Notes: generated by a model from the sequence alone, not told the origin. DNA of 64,000 nucleotides from Niastella caeni (GCF_004834005.1 NZ_STFF01000002.1:1-64000), one strand, 5' to 3'; shown: positions 17,148 to 26,436, counted from the first letter of the stretch. Numbers and translations are program-made.

Positions 17148-19346
17148 ATGCATCAATCAATACGAGCCAGGAAATGGTTATTTGTTATAGTTACTTTATT
17201 TGTACCCGTTGCCCTCTTTTCACAGGGGGCAGTTAAATGGACAAAAAGCGGTAATGCCTATTATCGTTTTGAGGAAGGTGAACTGAATTTATATACCTTA
17301 CCTCAGCAAACAAAAACAGTTCTTCTTTCTAAAAAGCAGTTAACGCCCCAGGGAAAAACGACTCCCCTTAATAGTCGTAACTTTAGTTTTTCGGCCGATG
17401 AAAAAAAGGTGCTGCTGTTTACCAATACCAAAAAAGTATGGCGGCTGCAAACCCGTGGCGATTACTGGGTGTTTGATACCAATACCGGTTCTTTAACGCA
17501 GGTAGGAAAGAACCGCCCGGCAGCTTCCCTGATGTTTGCCAAATTCTCGCCCGATGGATCAAAAGTAGCCTATGTGAGCGAATACAATTTGTATGTGGAA
17601 GACCTGGCCAGCGGCAATAGTACGCAACTAACGCTGGATGGCAACCGTAAATTCATTAATGGCACATTCGACTGGGTGTATGAAGAAGAATTCTTTTGCC
17701 GCGATGGATTTCGCTGGAGCCCTGATAGCAAACAAATCGCCTATTGGCAAATAGATGCCCGCAAAACCAAGGATTATTTAATGGTGAATAATACCGACTC
17801 CATTTATCCTTTTGCCGTACCGGTTGAATATCCCATTGCCGGCGAACCACCTTCGCCTTTTAAAATCGGTGTTGTAGATATTGCTACCACCAAAACCCAA
17901 TGGATGGATATTCCTACCGATCCCGTATTGCAAAGCTATTTGCCGCGGATGGAATGGGCCGGTAACAGCAATGAGCTCATTGTTCAGCACATAAACCGCC
18001 TGCAAAACCAAAGCGACTTATTGTTATGCAATACACAAACCGGGGCTTCGCAGGTTATTTATACAGAAAAAGATTCTGCCTGGATCGACATTCTGCCTTT
18101 GTGGGATAACGATTACATCTGGGGTGGCTGGGACTGGATCAGCAGCGGCAAAGAATTCATCTGGGCTTCTGAAAAAGACGGCTGGCGGCATTTATACCGC
18201 ATTACCCGCGATGGAAAAAAGGAAGTTCGCATTACCAATGGTAATTACGACGTCATGGAAATAATAGCTATCGATGAAAAGAATGGTTACGTGTATTTTA
18301 TGGCATCGCCCACCAATGCCACACAAAAGTATTTGTACAGGACAAAACTGAATGGCAAAGGGGCGGCAGAACGCATATCACCTGCTGGTCAGGAAGGCAC
18401 GCATGAATATCTGGTTTCGCCCACTGCTACTTATGCCCGCCATATGTTTTCGAACTATTATACTGCCTATACCGATGAATGGATCTCGTTGCCTGATCAT
18501 AAAGGCGTGAATGGCGAGAATAAAGTGAATGATAAGATTGCCCAGGCAGAAAAGCCTGCCGGTTTTGAATTCTTCAAAATAAAAACGGAAGAAGGCGTTG
18601 AAATGGATGGCTGGATGGTGAAGCCGAAAAACTTCGACAGCAATAAAAAATACCCGGTTGTATTTTATGTATACACCGAACCCTGGGGGCAGAACGTAAA
18701 AGATCAGTTTGGAATAGCTGACAATTTCCTGTACAGAGGCGACATGGCCAACGACGGTTATATTTATATTTCCATCGATAATCGCGGCACACCGGTGCCG
18801 AAAGGACGCAATTGGCGCAAAGTGATCTACCGCAATATAGGGCAGGTGAACATTCGCGATCAGGCCCTGGCCGCAAAGGAAGTTATTAAGTGGCCGTTTG
18901 TAGATACATCCCGCATAGCTGTATGGGGATGGAGTGGGGGTGGGTCTGCTACGCTGAACCTTATGTTCCAGTATCCTGACATTTATAAAACAGGGATCTC
19001 TGTAGCAGCGGTGGGCAGCATCTTTACCTATGATAATATTTACCAGGAACGGTATATGGGCTTACCCCAGCAGAACCGCGAAGATTATGTGAAAGGTTCG
19101 CCTGTAACACACGCTAAAAATTTGAAGGGTAACTTATTGTATATTCATGGCAGCGGCGACGACAACGTGCATTTTCAAAATGCAGAGTTGTTAGTGAATG
19201 AGTTGATCAAATACAATAAACAATTCCAGTTTATGAGTTATCCCAACCGCACACATAGTATTTCAGAAGGGCAGGGCACGTTTGAACACTTGAGCACCTT
19301 GTACACCAATTATCTGAAAGAACATTGTGCACCGGGCGGCAGATAG
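17148..19346 (+). CDS. S9 family dipeptidyl peptidase IV-like peptidase
   Basis: This 732-residue exported enzyme releases dipeptides, usually Xaa-Pro, from peptide N termini. A signal peptide (KWLFVIVTLFVPVALFSQ) is followed by the DPP-IV beta-propeller with the substrate-binding Glu motif FDWVYEEEF. The C-terminal alpha/beta-hydrolase domain has the nucleophile in WGWSGGGSA (Ser about 597), the Asp in HGSGDDNVH (about 670) and the His in NRTHSIS (about 702). It is probably periplasmic and may act together with the extracellular proteases encoded nearby. The next gene (pgsA-like) starts 18 bases later, so the membrane-lipid genes may be cotranscribed. Confidence 0.95.
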   Translation: MHQSIRARKWLFVIVTLFVPVALFSQGAVKWTKSGNAYYRFEEGELNLYTLPQQTKTVLLSKKQLTPQGKTTPLNSRNFSFSADEKKVLLFTNTKKVWRLQTRGDYWVFDTNTGSLTQVGKNRPAASLMFAKFSPDGSKVAYVSEYNLYVEDLASGNSTQLTLDGNRKFINGTFDWVYEEEFFCRDGFRWSPDSKQIAYWQIDARKTKDYLMVNNTDSIYPFAVPVEYPIAGEPPSPFKIGVVDIATTKTQWMDIPTDPVLQSYLPRMEWAGNSNELIVQHINRLQNQSDLLLCNTQTGASQVIYTEKDSAWIDILPLWDNDYIWGGWDWISSGKEFIWASEKDGWRHLYRITRDGKKEVRITNGNYDVMEIIAIDEKNGYVYFMASPTNATQKYLYRTKLNGKGAAERISPAGQEGTHEYLVSPTATYARHMFSNYYTAYTDEWISLPDHKGVNGENKVNDKIAQAEKPAGFEFFKIKTEEGVEMDGWMVKPKNFDSNKKYPVVFYVYTEPWGQNVKDQFGIADNFLYRGDMANDGYIYISIDNRGTPVPKGRNWRKVIYRNIGQVNIRDQALAAKEVIKWPFVDTSRIAVWGWSGGGSATLNLMFQYPDIYKTGISVAAVGSIFTYDNIYQERYMGLPQQNREDYVKGSPVTHAKNLKGNLLYIHGSGDDNVHFQNAELLVNELIKYNKQFQFMSYPNRTHSISEGQGTFEHLSTLYTNYLKEHCAPGGR

Positions 19347-19364
19347 TTATATTTGGGTCATTAA

Positions 19365-19934
19365 ATGACAAGGACTTCCAACTTCCGGTTGCCTGTTTGG
19401 TTGCCTAATATGGTAACCATTATGCGGATTGTGGCAGGTGTTTCGCTGTTTATAGCTATTTTTTATGACAGGCAGATCACCGGCATTCGCATGGGCTTTT
19501 TTATGATGATCGTTCTCACCGATTGGGTAGACGGGTGGCTGGCCAGGAAGTTCAATGCCCGAACTTCCTGGGGACAGCTACTTGACCCGATAGCAGATAA
19601 AGTAGTATTGTTGGGGGCCTTCGCTTACTTCTTTTTATCCGGAGATATTAGTGGTTGGTTTACCATATTATACTTCGCGCGGGAAATACTGCAAACGATA
19701 ATTCGTATCTCCTCTTTTGCAAATAGTAAAAACAGTCAAACCCCTACTTTATTTATCAGTAAATTAAAAACTGCTTTGTCTTATTGCTACGGCCTGTTGC
19801 TATTTGCTGAACAGCTATACCATATTTTACCATCTACAACAATAATCCTGTTGGTACATACCGTGCTGGAAGTTTTCATTATCCTGTTATCATATACAGG
19901 TTTGATTAAACCCTTTATAAGAAAATGGAATTGA
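19365..19934 (+). CDS. pgsA: CDP-alcohol phosphatidyltransferase, PgsA-like
   Basis: This 189-residue integral membrane protein has the complete CDP-alcohol phosphotransferase signature, DG-x2-AR-x8-G-x3-D-x3-D, in DWVDGWLARKF and WGQLLDPIAD. The family joins a CDP-diacylglycerol to an alcohol. The overlap with a phosphatidylglycerophosphatase gene makes glycerol-3-phosphate, and thus phosphatidylglycerophosphate synthase, the best guess. The length and TM helices fit PgsA. It starts 18 bases after the DPP-IV-like gene, and its 3' end overlaps pgpA by ten bases. Confidence 0.88.
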   Translation: MTRTSNFRLPVWLPNMVTIMRIVAGVSLFIAIFYDRQITGIRMGFFMMIVLTDWVDGWLARKFNARTSWGQLLDPIADKVVLLGAFAYFFLSGDISGWFTILYFAREILQTIIRISSFANSKNSQTPTLFISKLKTALSYCYGLLLFAEQLYHILPSTTIILLVHTVLEVFIILLSYTGLIKPFIRKWN

Positions 19935-20365
19935 AACGTTGGGAAAAGGTGGCCGGCTCCTTTTTTTATGTAGGGTATAAAATGAAAGGACCGGGAACAG
20001 TTACGAGTGTGCTGGTTTTTTTAGTTGCCTGGTTTGTAAAACCGGATGCTGTTCTCCCGGGCGCCTTGCTGGTGTTGACGCCTTTGTCGTTTTACCTGGG
20101 ATACCGGTTTGAAAAATGTATAGGGCACGACCCTTCCTGTTTTACATTGGATGAAGTGATCGGGTCCCTGATCGTTGTATGCTTTATTCCTCATGAACTC
20201 GTTTATTATTTTCTTTTTTTTATCGTATGGCGATTGTTCGATATATTCAAGCCCTTCTTTAAGCCGGTTGAACAGATTCAACAGGGAATAGGTATTGTGC
20301 TGGATGATATAATTGGCGCCATTTGCACCCTTGGGATGTATTTTCTGTATACCTGGCTTATTTAA
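19925..20365 (+). CDS. pgpA: Phosphatidylglycerophosphatase A
   Basis: PgpA dephosphorylates phosphatidylglycerophosphate to phosphatidylglycerol at the inner membrane. The 146-residue protein shows the family motifs FTLDEVIGSL, VWRLFDIFKPFF and VLDDIIGAICT, with acidic residues placed as in PgpA, and about four membrane segments. It overlaps the upstream pgsA-like gene by ten bases and is followed at 12 bases by an LtaS-like transferase gene. The arrangement suggests the pair makes phosphatidylglycerol and the third protein uses it. Confidence 0.92.
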   Translation: MELKRWEKVAGSFFYVGYKMKGPGTVTSVLVFLVAWFVKPDAVLPGALLVLTPLSFYLGYRFEKCIGHDPSCFTLDEVIGSLIVVCFIPHELVYYFLFFIVWRLFDIFKPFFKPVEQIQQGIGIVLDDIIGAICTLGMYFLYTWLI

Positions 20366-20377
20366 TTATCCCTGAAT

Positions 20378-21781
20378 ATGGAAATGCAAAAGATCTGGAA
20401 ATGGTTTTATAGTACGTTACTGGTGCTGCTAATGCCAAATTGTATCTTTTGGATGCTTGCGCCTAAAGTTAGTATGGTGAGAGGCGTTTTTGTTTTTGAA
20501 TATTTGCTGATCGCCTGTTTATACCCTTTTATTAACCGCCGGTTTTTTATAACGATCTGGATCTTGTTCGCTATTTATGATTTGGTCTTCGCTACTACTA
20601 CCCTGTTTTTTATGGATTTTTTTGAAATAGCGCATGCGCTGGCTAAAATACCCAACATGTCATTTATTGATATGCTGAAATGGGCAGGCGTGTTGCTATT
20701 ATTTACAGGTGCAATTTTTGGATTGGTTAAACTGTTAATCCGGTACAATACATCTTACAGGATTTTACATTTCCGGTTCCTGTGGCCCCTGATTATTTTT
20801 TGCCTGGCAATAAATATTATTAATGGCGGCGGGTCATTTAAAAAGTGGGCTATTCCATTATATCATTCAAAAAAGGATATTGTTTCGGCCCCATCGTGGC
20901 CATTTATCAAAGCGGTGCAACATGCTATTGTAAGAAGCACGGCAAAACATAATGTAGAATATTTAGGATCTGCTGCTCAAAAAGTATTTAACCAGCCGCC
21001 TGCCGGTGAAGCTGCAAAAAAAGAAGCATTGATATTGGTTGAGTCGTGGGGTTTATTGAACAATAAAGAACTGCAGCACGAGGTGTTACAGCCTATATAT
21101 GATCTTGCTAAAGGACATCTATATACGATTAAGGAAGATTCAACTCCATATAAATATTTAACGCAAGCCGGCGAATTTCGTGAGTTGACCGGTTATGTTT
21201 TCCATTATTACCAGGTTAAAGACAAATGGGTAAAAGAAAACTCCCTGTTGATAAAAAAACAGCAGCAGGGATATCATGTAATAGGGGTCCATGGCAATAC
21301 TGGCAGGTTTTATCGGCGGCAAATTATCTGGCCGGTACTGGGCGTACAGGAAATGTTCTTTTCTGAAGATTTCACAAAGCTGTCGATGCCATCATGCGGC
21401 AATAGTGTTTTCAGGGGAATATGTGATACGGCTATCAATACCTGGTTACTCGATAATATGAACCGGCAACCCGATCGTAAAGAGTTTTATTATTGGGTTA
21501 CCCTCAACACCCATTTTCCGCTTGTTGAAATACATGATGAAGCGTACCGGGTTTTTTCTGAAAAATGGAAGACGCAGGGAATAACTGAGAATCTCCTGCA
21601 GTTAGCTTATCAGCACCGGTTATTTTTTAAAGATATAGCCAATAAATTAAGTAAACCAGGCGCTCCAAAAGGGCATGTGTTGTTGGTGGGGGATCACGCA
21701 CCACCGCTTATGGACCCCACCGATCGTAAATTATTCAGCACTCATTGGGTGCCGTATATAGAATTAACCGCTAACCTATAG
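20378..21781 (+). CDS. LtaS-like membrane phosphotransferase (sulfatase superfamily)
   Basis: This 467-residue protein has four to five N-terminal membrane helices (to about residue 150) and a C-terminal domain of the alkaline phosphatase/sulfatase superfamily. Glu222 in LILVESWG, Thr262 in LTQAGEF, His305/Asn307 in VHGNTGRF, NTHF (377-380) and Asp439-His440 in VGDHAPP occur in the same order as in LtaS-type enzymes (Glu, nucleophilic Thr in T-xxx-EF, HGN, SHFP, GDH). The family moves phosphoglycerol or phosphoethanolamine from phospholipids to glycans or lipids. It sits right after pgsA and pgpA, which points to phosphatidylglycerol as donor; the acceptor is unknown. It could instead be a phosphoethanolamine transferase. 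Confidence 0.78.
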   Translation: MEMQKIWKWFYSTLLVLLMPNCIFWMLAPKVSMVRGVFVFEYLLIACLYPFINRRFFITIWILFAIYDLVFATTTLFFMDFFEIAHALAKIPNMSFIDMLKWAGVLLLFTGAIFGLVKLLIRYNTSYRILHFRFLWPLIIFCLAINIINGGGSFKKWAIPLYHSKKDIVSAPSWPFIKAVQHAIVRSTAKHNVEYLGSAAQKVFNQPPAGEAAKKEALILVESWGLLNNKELQHEVLQPIYDLAKGHLYTIKEDSTPYKYLTQAGEFRELTGYVFHYYQVKDKWVKENSLLIKKQQQGYHVIGVHGNTGRFYRRQIIWPVLGVQEMFFSEDFTKLSMPSCGNSVFRGICDTAINTWLLDNMNRQPDRKEFYYWVTLNTHFPLVEIHDEAYRVFSEKWKTQGITENLLQLAYQHRLFFKDIANKLSKPGAPKGHVLLVGDHAPPLMDPTDRKLFSTHWVPYIELTANL

Positions 21782-21900
21782 GGTTAATTTTTTATATAAG
21801 TTAATTTGAATCTGATTCAGATTCATTAAAACTTCTCCTCATTTCAGGGATTCTTAACAAATGCCATTTTTGATTTTGCCTAACTTGTGTAAAAAAGTGT

Positions 21901-22731
21901 ATGCTAAAGACTCTACCCTTATCTGTTATATTGCTGCTTTGCATATCCTGCTCCCGCTATCAATATACCACCATTAGCAGTTCTGGTGTTACCATGAACG
22001 ATAAACTGGAGTTCTTCTCAGAAAACGATAGCCTGCTGATAACATACAATTTCAATGGCTGCAATGCACCGGTGAATATAACCATTCAAAATAAACTACA
22101 GGTGCCTGTATATATCGACTGGCAACGGTCGGCCCTGATCGTAAACGATAAAGCCATTAGCTATGTACCTACAGAAATGAAAATAAGCGGCGGGTTTAAT
22201 AGCAATTCCTATAATTTCGGAAACCGGAGCAACACGTATGGAACTACAACAGGAAGCATACATGCAACAGCCAGTCTGCCGCCATCGGTTGATTTTATTC
22301 CACCCCAATCATACCTTGCTAAAAATCCGATGGCCGTTACCAACAGGCTTATCGAAAACGTGCCTGATACCGCTTATCGTCGCGTAAAATACGCGGCCGC
22401 AGATGGATTTGTAATTCCCGTTAAAATGGCCAGGTTCAATGAAACCAATACGCCACTCCGGTTCAGAAGCTATCTTACCCTGATGGTAGGGGATTCCACT
22501 ACCAAACCTATTGCGTATGAACATTCTTTTTATATCTCTGAGCTTATAACTACCACCGAGCCGCCGCAAAGCATTTGGTTAACCAGTGCACACCGGGGCA
22601 ACCAGTATTATATAAAGGAAGCGACCGGGTATGGAAAAGCAATGGCAGGTTTTGGGGTTATTGCCGGTACGGCGGTTTATGTGGCCACGGTTGAATCTAT
22701 GAGCCAGGTAGGTAATAATGTGGGGCGGTAG
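21901..22731 (+). CDS. Hypothetical lipoprotein
   Basis: This 276-residue protein has a lipoprotein signal (LPLSVILLLCISCSRYQY, with Cys17 as likely lipidation site). The rest is a Ser/Thr/Asn-rich, beta-type sequence with no motif I recognise. The middle holds GFNSNSYNFGNRSNTYG, and a weak hydrophobic stretch near the C terminus (AMAGFGVIAGTAVYVA) could be a membrane or barrel strand. It is separated from the LtaS-like gene by 119 bases, so an operon is uncertain. The long block YRRVKYAAADGFVIPVKMAR contains no cofactor motif. Confidence 0.75.
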   Translation: MLKTLPLSVILLLCISCSRYQYTTISSSGVTMNDKLEFFSENDSLLITYNFNGCNAPVNITIQNKLQVPVYIDWQRSALIVNDKAISYVPTEMKISGGFNSNSYNFGNRSNTYGTTTGSIHATASLPPSVDFIPPQSYLAKNPMAVTNRLIENVPDTAYRRVKYAAADGFVIPVKMARFNETNTPLRFRSYLTLMVGDSTTKPIAYEHSFYISELITTTEPPQSIWLTSAHRGNQYYIKEATGYGKAMAGFGVIAGTAVYVATVESMSQVGNNVGR

Positions 22732-22735
22732 GGGG

Positions 22736-22870
22736 CCAATGTACTAATTTCCTAATGTGCTAATTATGTGCTAATTAATACAGGTTGCAGCCAATGAGCA
22801 GCAACTGGCAACAGGCAATTTGCAATAAAACAATAAGCACTGATCCAATCTCAATAGGTTCAAACTCAGC
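22736..22870. repeat. Intergenic short-word repeats upstream of rpsJ
   Basis: Repeated words ACTAATTTCCTAATGTGC/TAATTATGTGCTAATTAAT (22740-22780) are followed by GCAACTGGCAACAGGCAATT (about 22800-22820). Confidence 0.75.
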
Positions 22871-22912
22871 AATTGGAGCCCGGAAATGACCCGAAATGAG
22901 ACATTTTGCCAA

Positions 22913-22938
22913 TTTTTTTGCCCTTTCGGGCAAAAAAA
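22913..22938. terminator. Bidirectional terminator-like hairpin
   Basis: GCCC-TTTC-GGGC is flanked by TTTTTTT on the left and AAAAAAA on the right, a symmetrical stem that can act in both directions. It lies just upstream of the rpsJ promoter and may insulate it. Confidence 0.7.
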
Positions 22939-22949
22939 ACCAAAAAACT

Positions 22950-22980
22950 TTTGCTTAATAAATAACAACCCCTACCTTTG
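22950..22980 (+). promoter_or_regulatory. S10 operon promoter (rpsJ)
   Basis: TTTG at 22950-22953 and TACCTTTG at 22973-22980 are 19 bases apart, an exact match to the Bacteroidota consensus. The start would be near 22987, within the leader hairpin CCCAAT/ATTGGG (22985-23002) that precedes the rpsJ ATG. Confidence 0.85.
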
Positions 22981-23011
22981 CATCCCCAATGGAAAAATTG
23001 GGTTTTGTAAT

Positions 23012-23317
23012 ATGTCTCAGCGAATCAGAATAAAATTACAGTCTTACGATCACAACCTGGTAGATAAATCTGCCGAAAAGATCGTAAAAACCGTACGCAG
23101 TACCGGCGCTGTGGTAACAGGTCCAATTCCTTTACCTACACGTAAAAAGATTTTTACCGTATTGCGTTCACCCCACGTGAATAAGAAGAGTCGTGAGCAG
23201 TTTCAGTTGTGCACCCATAAACGGTTACTGGATATTTATACTTCTTCCAGCCGTACTGTGGATGCGCTGAGCAAGCTGGACTTACCCAGTGGTGTTGAAG
23301 TAGAGATCAAAGCGTAA
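23012..23317 (+). CDS. rpsJ: 30S ribosomal protein S10
   Basis: S10 is a 30S head protein that also binds NusB in antitermination. The 101-residue product starts with [25 protein letters not shown], and the PLPTRK loop ([26 protein letters not shown]) is intact. A longer in-frame start at 22886 lies ahead of the promoter and is rejected. It has its own promoter and is followed by a very strong terminator and a 430-nt leader before rplC, so it is at least partly uncoupled from the rest of the S10 cluster. Confidence 0.97.
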   Translation: MSQRIRIKLQSYDHNLVDKSAEKIVKTVRSTGAVVTGPIPLPTRKKIFTVLRSPHVNKKSREQFQLCTHKRLLDIYTSSSRTVDALSKLDLPSGVEVEIKA

Positions 23318-23798
23318 AAGCATTGTATGAACCCTGTCAGGGTTCTAAAAATCCTGACAGGGTTTTTTCATAAAGTTCTTTCAATCCCATCTGTAAACTC
23401 TGTTCCTTAACCGGGCAGATAAAACAGCGCTGGGTTAACTAGTTGAACCGCCCGCGAAAGCGGGATCATAAAATGCCCAAAGCATTTTACGACAAAAACA
23501 GGTTTTAAAAATTTTAAAATATGAACTAGCCCTTCGAGGTTAGTTTACTGTTGGTACTTCCTGCGTTCCGACCCCCGGGTCGGGATATTCTAAAAAGATA
23601 ACGAAGGTCCGGCAAGCGGCACAAGGCCGCCAACGCTGAAACTTCGGCGCCCAACGGAAAAGGTCAACAGCAAACGGAGATTGAAGTTGCTCATGGTTGT
23701 GTGCCTCCCGATCCCATCGGGAAGCCCTCACAGAACTCCCAGTTCTGCAATCATTTCGCAAATGTCTCTTCAACCACGAGGGCACAAACCGAACAACG
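23318..23798 (+). promoter_or_regulatory. Terminator and structured leader between rpsJ and rplC
   Basis: This 481-bp gap has no gene. It begins with the rpsJ terminator. Then follow several hairpins: CCCGC-GAAA-GCGGG (about 23450-23466), AAAATGC-CCAAA-GCATTTT (about 23471-23490), CCGACCC/GGGTCGG (about 23568-23583), TCCCGAT/ATCGGGA (about 23706-23722) and CAGAACT-CCC-AGTTCTG (23731-23747). I find no TAnnTTTG promoter in it. It may be a cis-regulatory r-protein leader (for example for L3, L4 or L2) or a processed spacer. Confidence 0.6.
23330..23368 (+). terminator. Strong intrinsic terminator after rpsJ
   Basis: The 12-bp stem AACCCTGTCAGG/CCTGACAGGGTT is perfect with a ten-base loop and six T. 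Confidence 0.94.
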
Positions 23799-24416
23799 AT
23801 GAAAGGAATCATTGGTAAAAAGATCGGGATGACCAGCATCTTCAACTCAGATGGCAAGCAAACAGCCTGCACCATCATTGAAGCAGGTCCCTGCATTGTG
23901 ACCCAGGTAAAAACCACCGAAACAGACGGATACAACGCTATCCAATTAGCTTACGGTGATAAGAACGAAAAGCACACAATAGCTGCAGAAAAAAATCACT
24001 TCGCAAAGGCCAATACAGCCGCAAAGAAATTTGTAAAGGAATTCCGCAATTATTTTACCGCAAAGAATTTAGGTGATGCTATCACTGTTGACATTTTCAC
24101 TGAAGGTGAAAAAGTTGACGTTGTTGGTACTACAAAAGGTAAAGGTTTTCAGGGTGTTGTAAAACGTCACGGATTTAGTGGTGTGGGCGAGCAAAGCCAC
24201 GGTCAGCACGATCGTCAACGCGCTCCGGGTTCAATCGGTAACTCATCTGATGCCTCTCGCGTATTTAAAGGTATGCGCATGGCCGGCCGCATGGGTAACG
24301 ATCGCGTGAAAGTAAAAAGCCTGAAGATCCTGAAAGTATTCCCTGACAAGAATTACATCCTGGTGAATGGATCTGTTCCCGGCCACAATGGCGCGATAGT
24401 ATATATTCAAAAATAA
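23799..24416 (+). CDS. rplC: 50S ribosomal protein L3
   Basis: L3 starts 23S rRNA assembly and reaches near the peptidyl-transferase centre. The ATG at 23799 gives [15 protein letters not shown] and 205 residues; the longer frame from 23697 lies in the leader. The signature [14 protein letters not shown] and the region RHGFSG...QSHGQHD are intact, including the Gln in [12 protein letters not shown] that PrmB-type enzymes modify. It opens a tightly ordered series of S10/spc genes with rplD 60 bases downstream. Confidence 0.97.
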   Translation: MKGIIGKKIGMTSIFNSDGKQTACTIIEAGPCIVTQVKTTETDGYNAIQLAYGDKNEKHTIAAEKNHFAKANTAAKKFVKEFRNYFTAKNLGDAITVDIFTEGEKVDVVGTTKGKGFQGVVKRHGFSGVGEQSHGQHDRQRAPGSIGNSSDASRVFKGMRMAGRMGNDRVKVKSLKILKVFPDKNYILVNGSVPGHNGAIVYIQK

Positions 24417-24476
24417 TTTTGTTATTGCAGATTTAGTCCCGACGTAGTTGGGAGGTAATCTTAAATATAAAGTACG

Positions 24477-25109
24477 ATGCAAGTAGATGTTTTAAGTATA
24501 AAGGGTGCAAAAACCGGTCGGTCTGTAGATTTAGCCGATGATATTTTCGGTACAGAGCCGAACAATCACGTTGTTTACCTGGCTGTAAAGCAATATCTGG
24601 CTGCACAACGTCAAGGTACGCACAAAGTGAAAACCCGTTTGGAAGTTAAAGGTTCCAGCAAAAAACTGCACCGTCAGAAGGGTACTGGTGGTTCCCGTAA
24701 AGGTAACATCCGTAACCCGCTGTTTAAAGGTGGTGGTACCATTTTCGGTCCCAAACCCCGCGATTACGATTTCAAGCTGAACCGTAAAGTGAAAGACCTG
24801 GCTAAGATCAGCGCACTGTCTTATAAAGCAAAAGAGAACGCTATTGTAATTGTTGAAGATATCAACCTGGATGCGCCTAAGACAAAGACGTTCATTGATA
24901 TCATGAGCAGCCTGAAGATCGATAATAAAAAGACATTGGTGATATTACCTGAGTATAACGATAACCTGCAGTTGAGTGTTCGTAATATTCCAAACGCTTT
25001 AGGTGTTCAGTTCGCTGATATCAATACATACGATATTGTAAATGCCGATGTATTGTTATTTACCGAAACCACTGCCAAGTTGTTCAGTGAGGAAGGAGTA
25101 GACGCATAA
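24477..25109 (+). CDS. rplD: 50S ribosomal protein L4
   Basis: L4 has an extended loop in the exit tunnel and in many bacteria regulates the S10 operon. The 210-residue protein holds the tunnel-loop block KLHRQKGTGGSRKGNIRNP followed by FKGGGTIFGPKPRDY. In this genome L4 could bind the structured leader ahead of rplC, but this is only inference. Its stop codon TAA (25107-25109) overlaps the left arm of an inverted-repeat element, and rplW follows beyond that element. Confidence 0.97.
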   Translation: MQVDVLSIKGAKTGRSVDLADDIFGTEPNNHVVYLAVKQYLAAQRQGTHKVKTRLEVKGSSKKLHRQKGTGGSRKGNIRNPLFKGGGTIFGPKPRDYDFKLNRKVKDLAKISALSYKAKENAIVIVEDINLDAPKTKTFIDIMSSLKIDNKKTLVILPEYNDNLQLSVRNIPNALGVQFADINTYDIVNADVLLFTETTAKLFSEEGVDA

Positions 25110-25209
25110 TTTGAAAATTTGAAAATGAGCCAATTTGAAAATGGTGGCTCATAAAGGTTTAGATTTCATCTTTAAATTTTCAAATTTTCAAATTCACAAA
25201 TTTTCAAAT
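25108..25209. repeat. Intergenic inverted-repeat element, copy A
   Basis: The left arm AATTTGAAAATTTGAAAAT (25108-25126) and the right arm at 25176-25194 are perfect 19-bp reverse complements. Between them, GAGCCA (25127-25132) pairs with TGGCTC (25145-25150). The left arm begins at the second base of the rplD stop codon, and the right arm ends 23 bases before the rplW ATG. Confidence 0.93.
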
Positions 25210-25217
25210 TAAGTATT

Positions 25218-25517
25218 ATGAAACTCGCAGAAGTATTGATAAAACCGATCGTTACCGAAAAAAGCAATAAGCTGTCTGATGCTAAAAGAACTTTTGCTTT
25301 TCGCGTAAACCGCAAAGCCAACAAACTGGAAATTAAAAAAGCAGTTGAGAGCTTTTACGGTGTAACGGTTACAGAAGTAAATACGGTAGTGGTACCCGGT
25401 AAAGCAAAAAACCGGTTCACTAAATCCGGCTTTATTTCCGGAACAAAACCGGCCTACAAAAAAGCGTATGTAAAGGTAGCAGAGGGAGAGAACATTGATT
25501 TGTACGGCAACATTTAA
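25218..25517 (+). CDS. rplW: 50S ribosomal protein L23
   Basis: L23 lies at the tunnel exit and docks trigger factor and SRP. The 99-residue length is usual. The pattern MKLAEVLIKPIVTEKSNKL, ESFYGVTVTEVNT and the basic segment GKAKNRFTKSGF are typical. The gene follows inverted-repeat copy A, so the TTTGAAAA element forms the rplD-rplW junction. rplB starts 79 bases later. Confidence 0.96.
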   Translation: MKLAEVLIKPIVTEKSNKLSDAKRTFAFRVNRKANKLEIKKAVESFYGVTVTEVNTVVVPGKAKNRFTKSGFISGTKPAYKKAYVKVAEGENIDLYGNI

Positions 25518-25596
25518 TCCGCCAACGGAAAAGTATGGCGAGTCAATCGCCGCAAAGAATTGACAAAAGATTTTATAACAGTATAAGAAGAAAAAC

Positions 25597-26436
25597 ATGG
25601 CACTTAAGAAATACAAACCGATTACAGCAGGTACGCGTTGGAGAATAGGAAATGCGTATGCTGAAATCACTACCGATCAACCCGAGAAAAGCCTGCTGGA
25701 GAAAACTACATCTACTGGTGGCCGTAATGCTCAAGGTAGAAGGTCTATGCGTTATATTGGTGGCGGACACAAGAAGATGTTCCGTATCATCGACTTCAAG
25801 CGCGATAAGAAAAATATTCCAGGCACTGTAGCCTCTATCGAATACGATCCAAACCGTACTGCATTTATCGCATTGATAAATTACAAAGACGGTGAAAAAA
25901 GATATATCCTGGCTCCCCAGGGCTTACAGGTTGGCGCCACTATTACATCTGGCGACAGCGTAGCTCCTGAAGTTGGTAATGCATTGCAAATGAAAAATAT
26001 GCCGCTGGGTACCAATGTGCATAACATCGAAATGCAACCTGGCCAGGGTGGTAAGCTGGTTCGCAGCGCTGGTACTTCAGCTCAGCTTGCCAACAAAGAA
26101 GAAAAATACGCTGTATTGAAAATGCCTTCTGGCGAATTGAGAAAGATCCTCATCAACTGCTATGCTACTGTTGGTATAGTAAGTAACGGCGACCACAACC
26201 TCGAAATGATGGGTAAAGCCGGTCGTAACCGTTGGAGAGGTATTCGCCCACGTAACCGTGGTGTTGCGATGAACCCTGTAGATCACCCAATGGGTGGTGG
26301 TGAAGGTAAGGCTTCAGGTGGTCATCCGCGTTCAAGAACCGGTAAATACGCCAAAGGTCTGAAAACACGTCAAAGAGGTAAAGGAAGCGATAAACTGATC
26401 ATTCAACGTAAGAACGGTAAAAAATTATCGAAATAA
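25597..26436 (+). CDS. rplB: 50S ribosomal protein L2
   Basis: L2 is needed for subunit association and peptidyl transfer. This 279-residue protein is close to standard length and has [13 protein letters not shown] at the start, [19 protein letters not shown], and the conserved C-terminal [19 protein letters not shown] with the functionally key His. The stop codon overlaps the left arm of inverted-repeat copy B. Confidence 0.98.
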   Translation: MALKKYKPITAGTRWRIGNAYAEITTDQPEKSLLEKTTSTGGRNAQGRRSMRYIGGGHKKMFRIIDFKRDKKNIPGTVASIEYDPNRTAFIALINYKDGEKRYILAPQGLQVGATITSGDSVAPEVGNALQMKNMPLGTNVHNIEMQPGQGGKLVRSAGTSAQLANKEEKYAVLKMPSGELRKILINCYATVGIVSNGDHNLEMMGKAGRNRWRGIRPRNRGVAMNPVDHPMGGGEGKASGGHPRSRTGKYAKGLKTRQRGKGSDKLIIQRKNGKKLSK

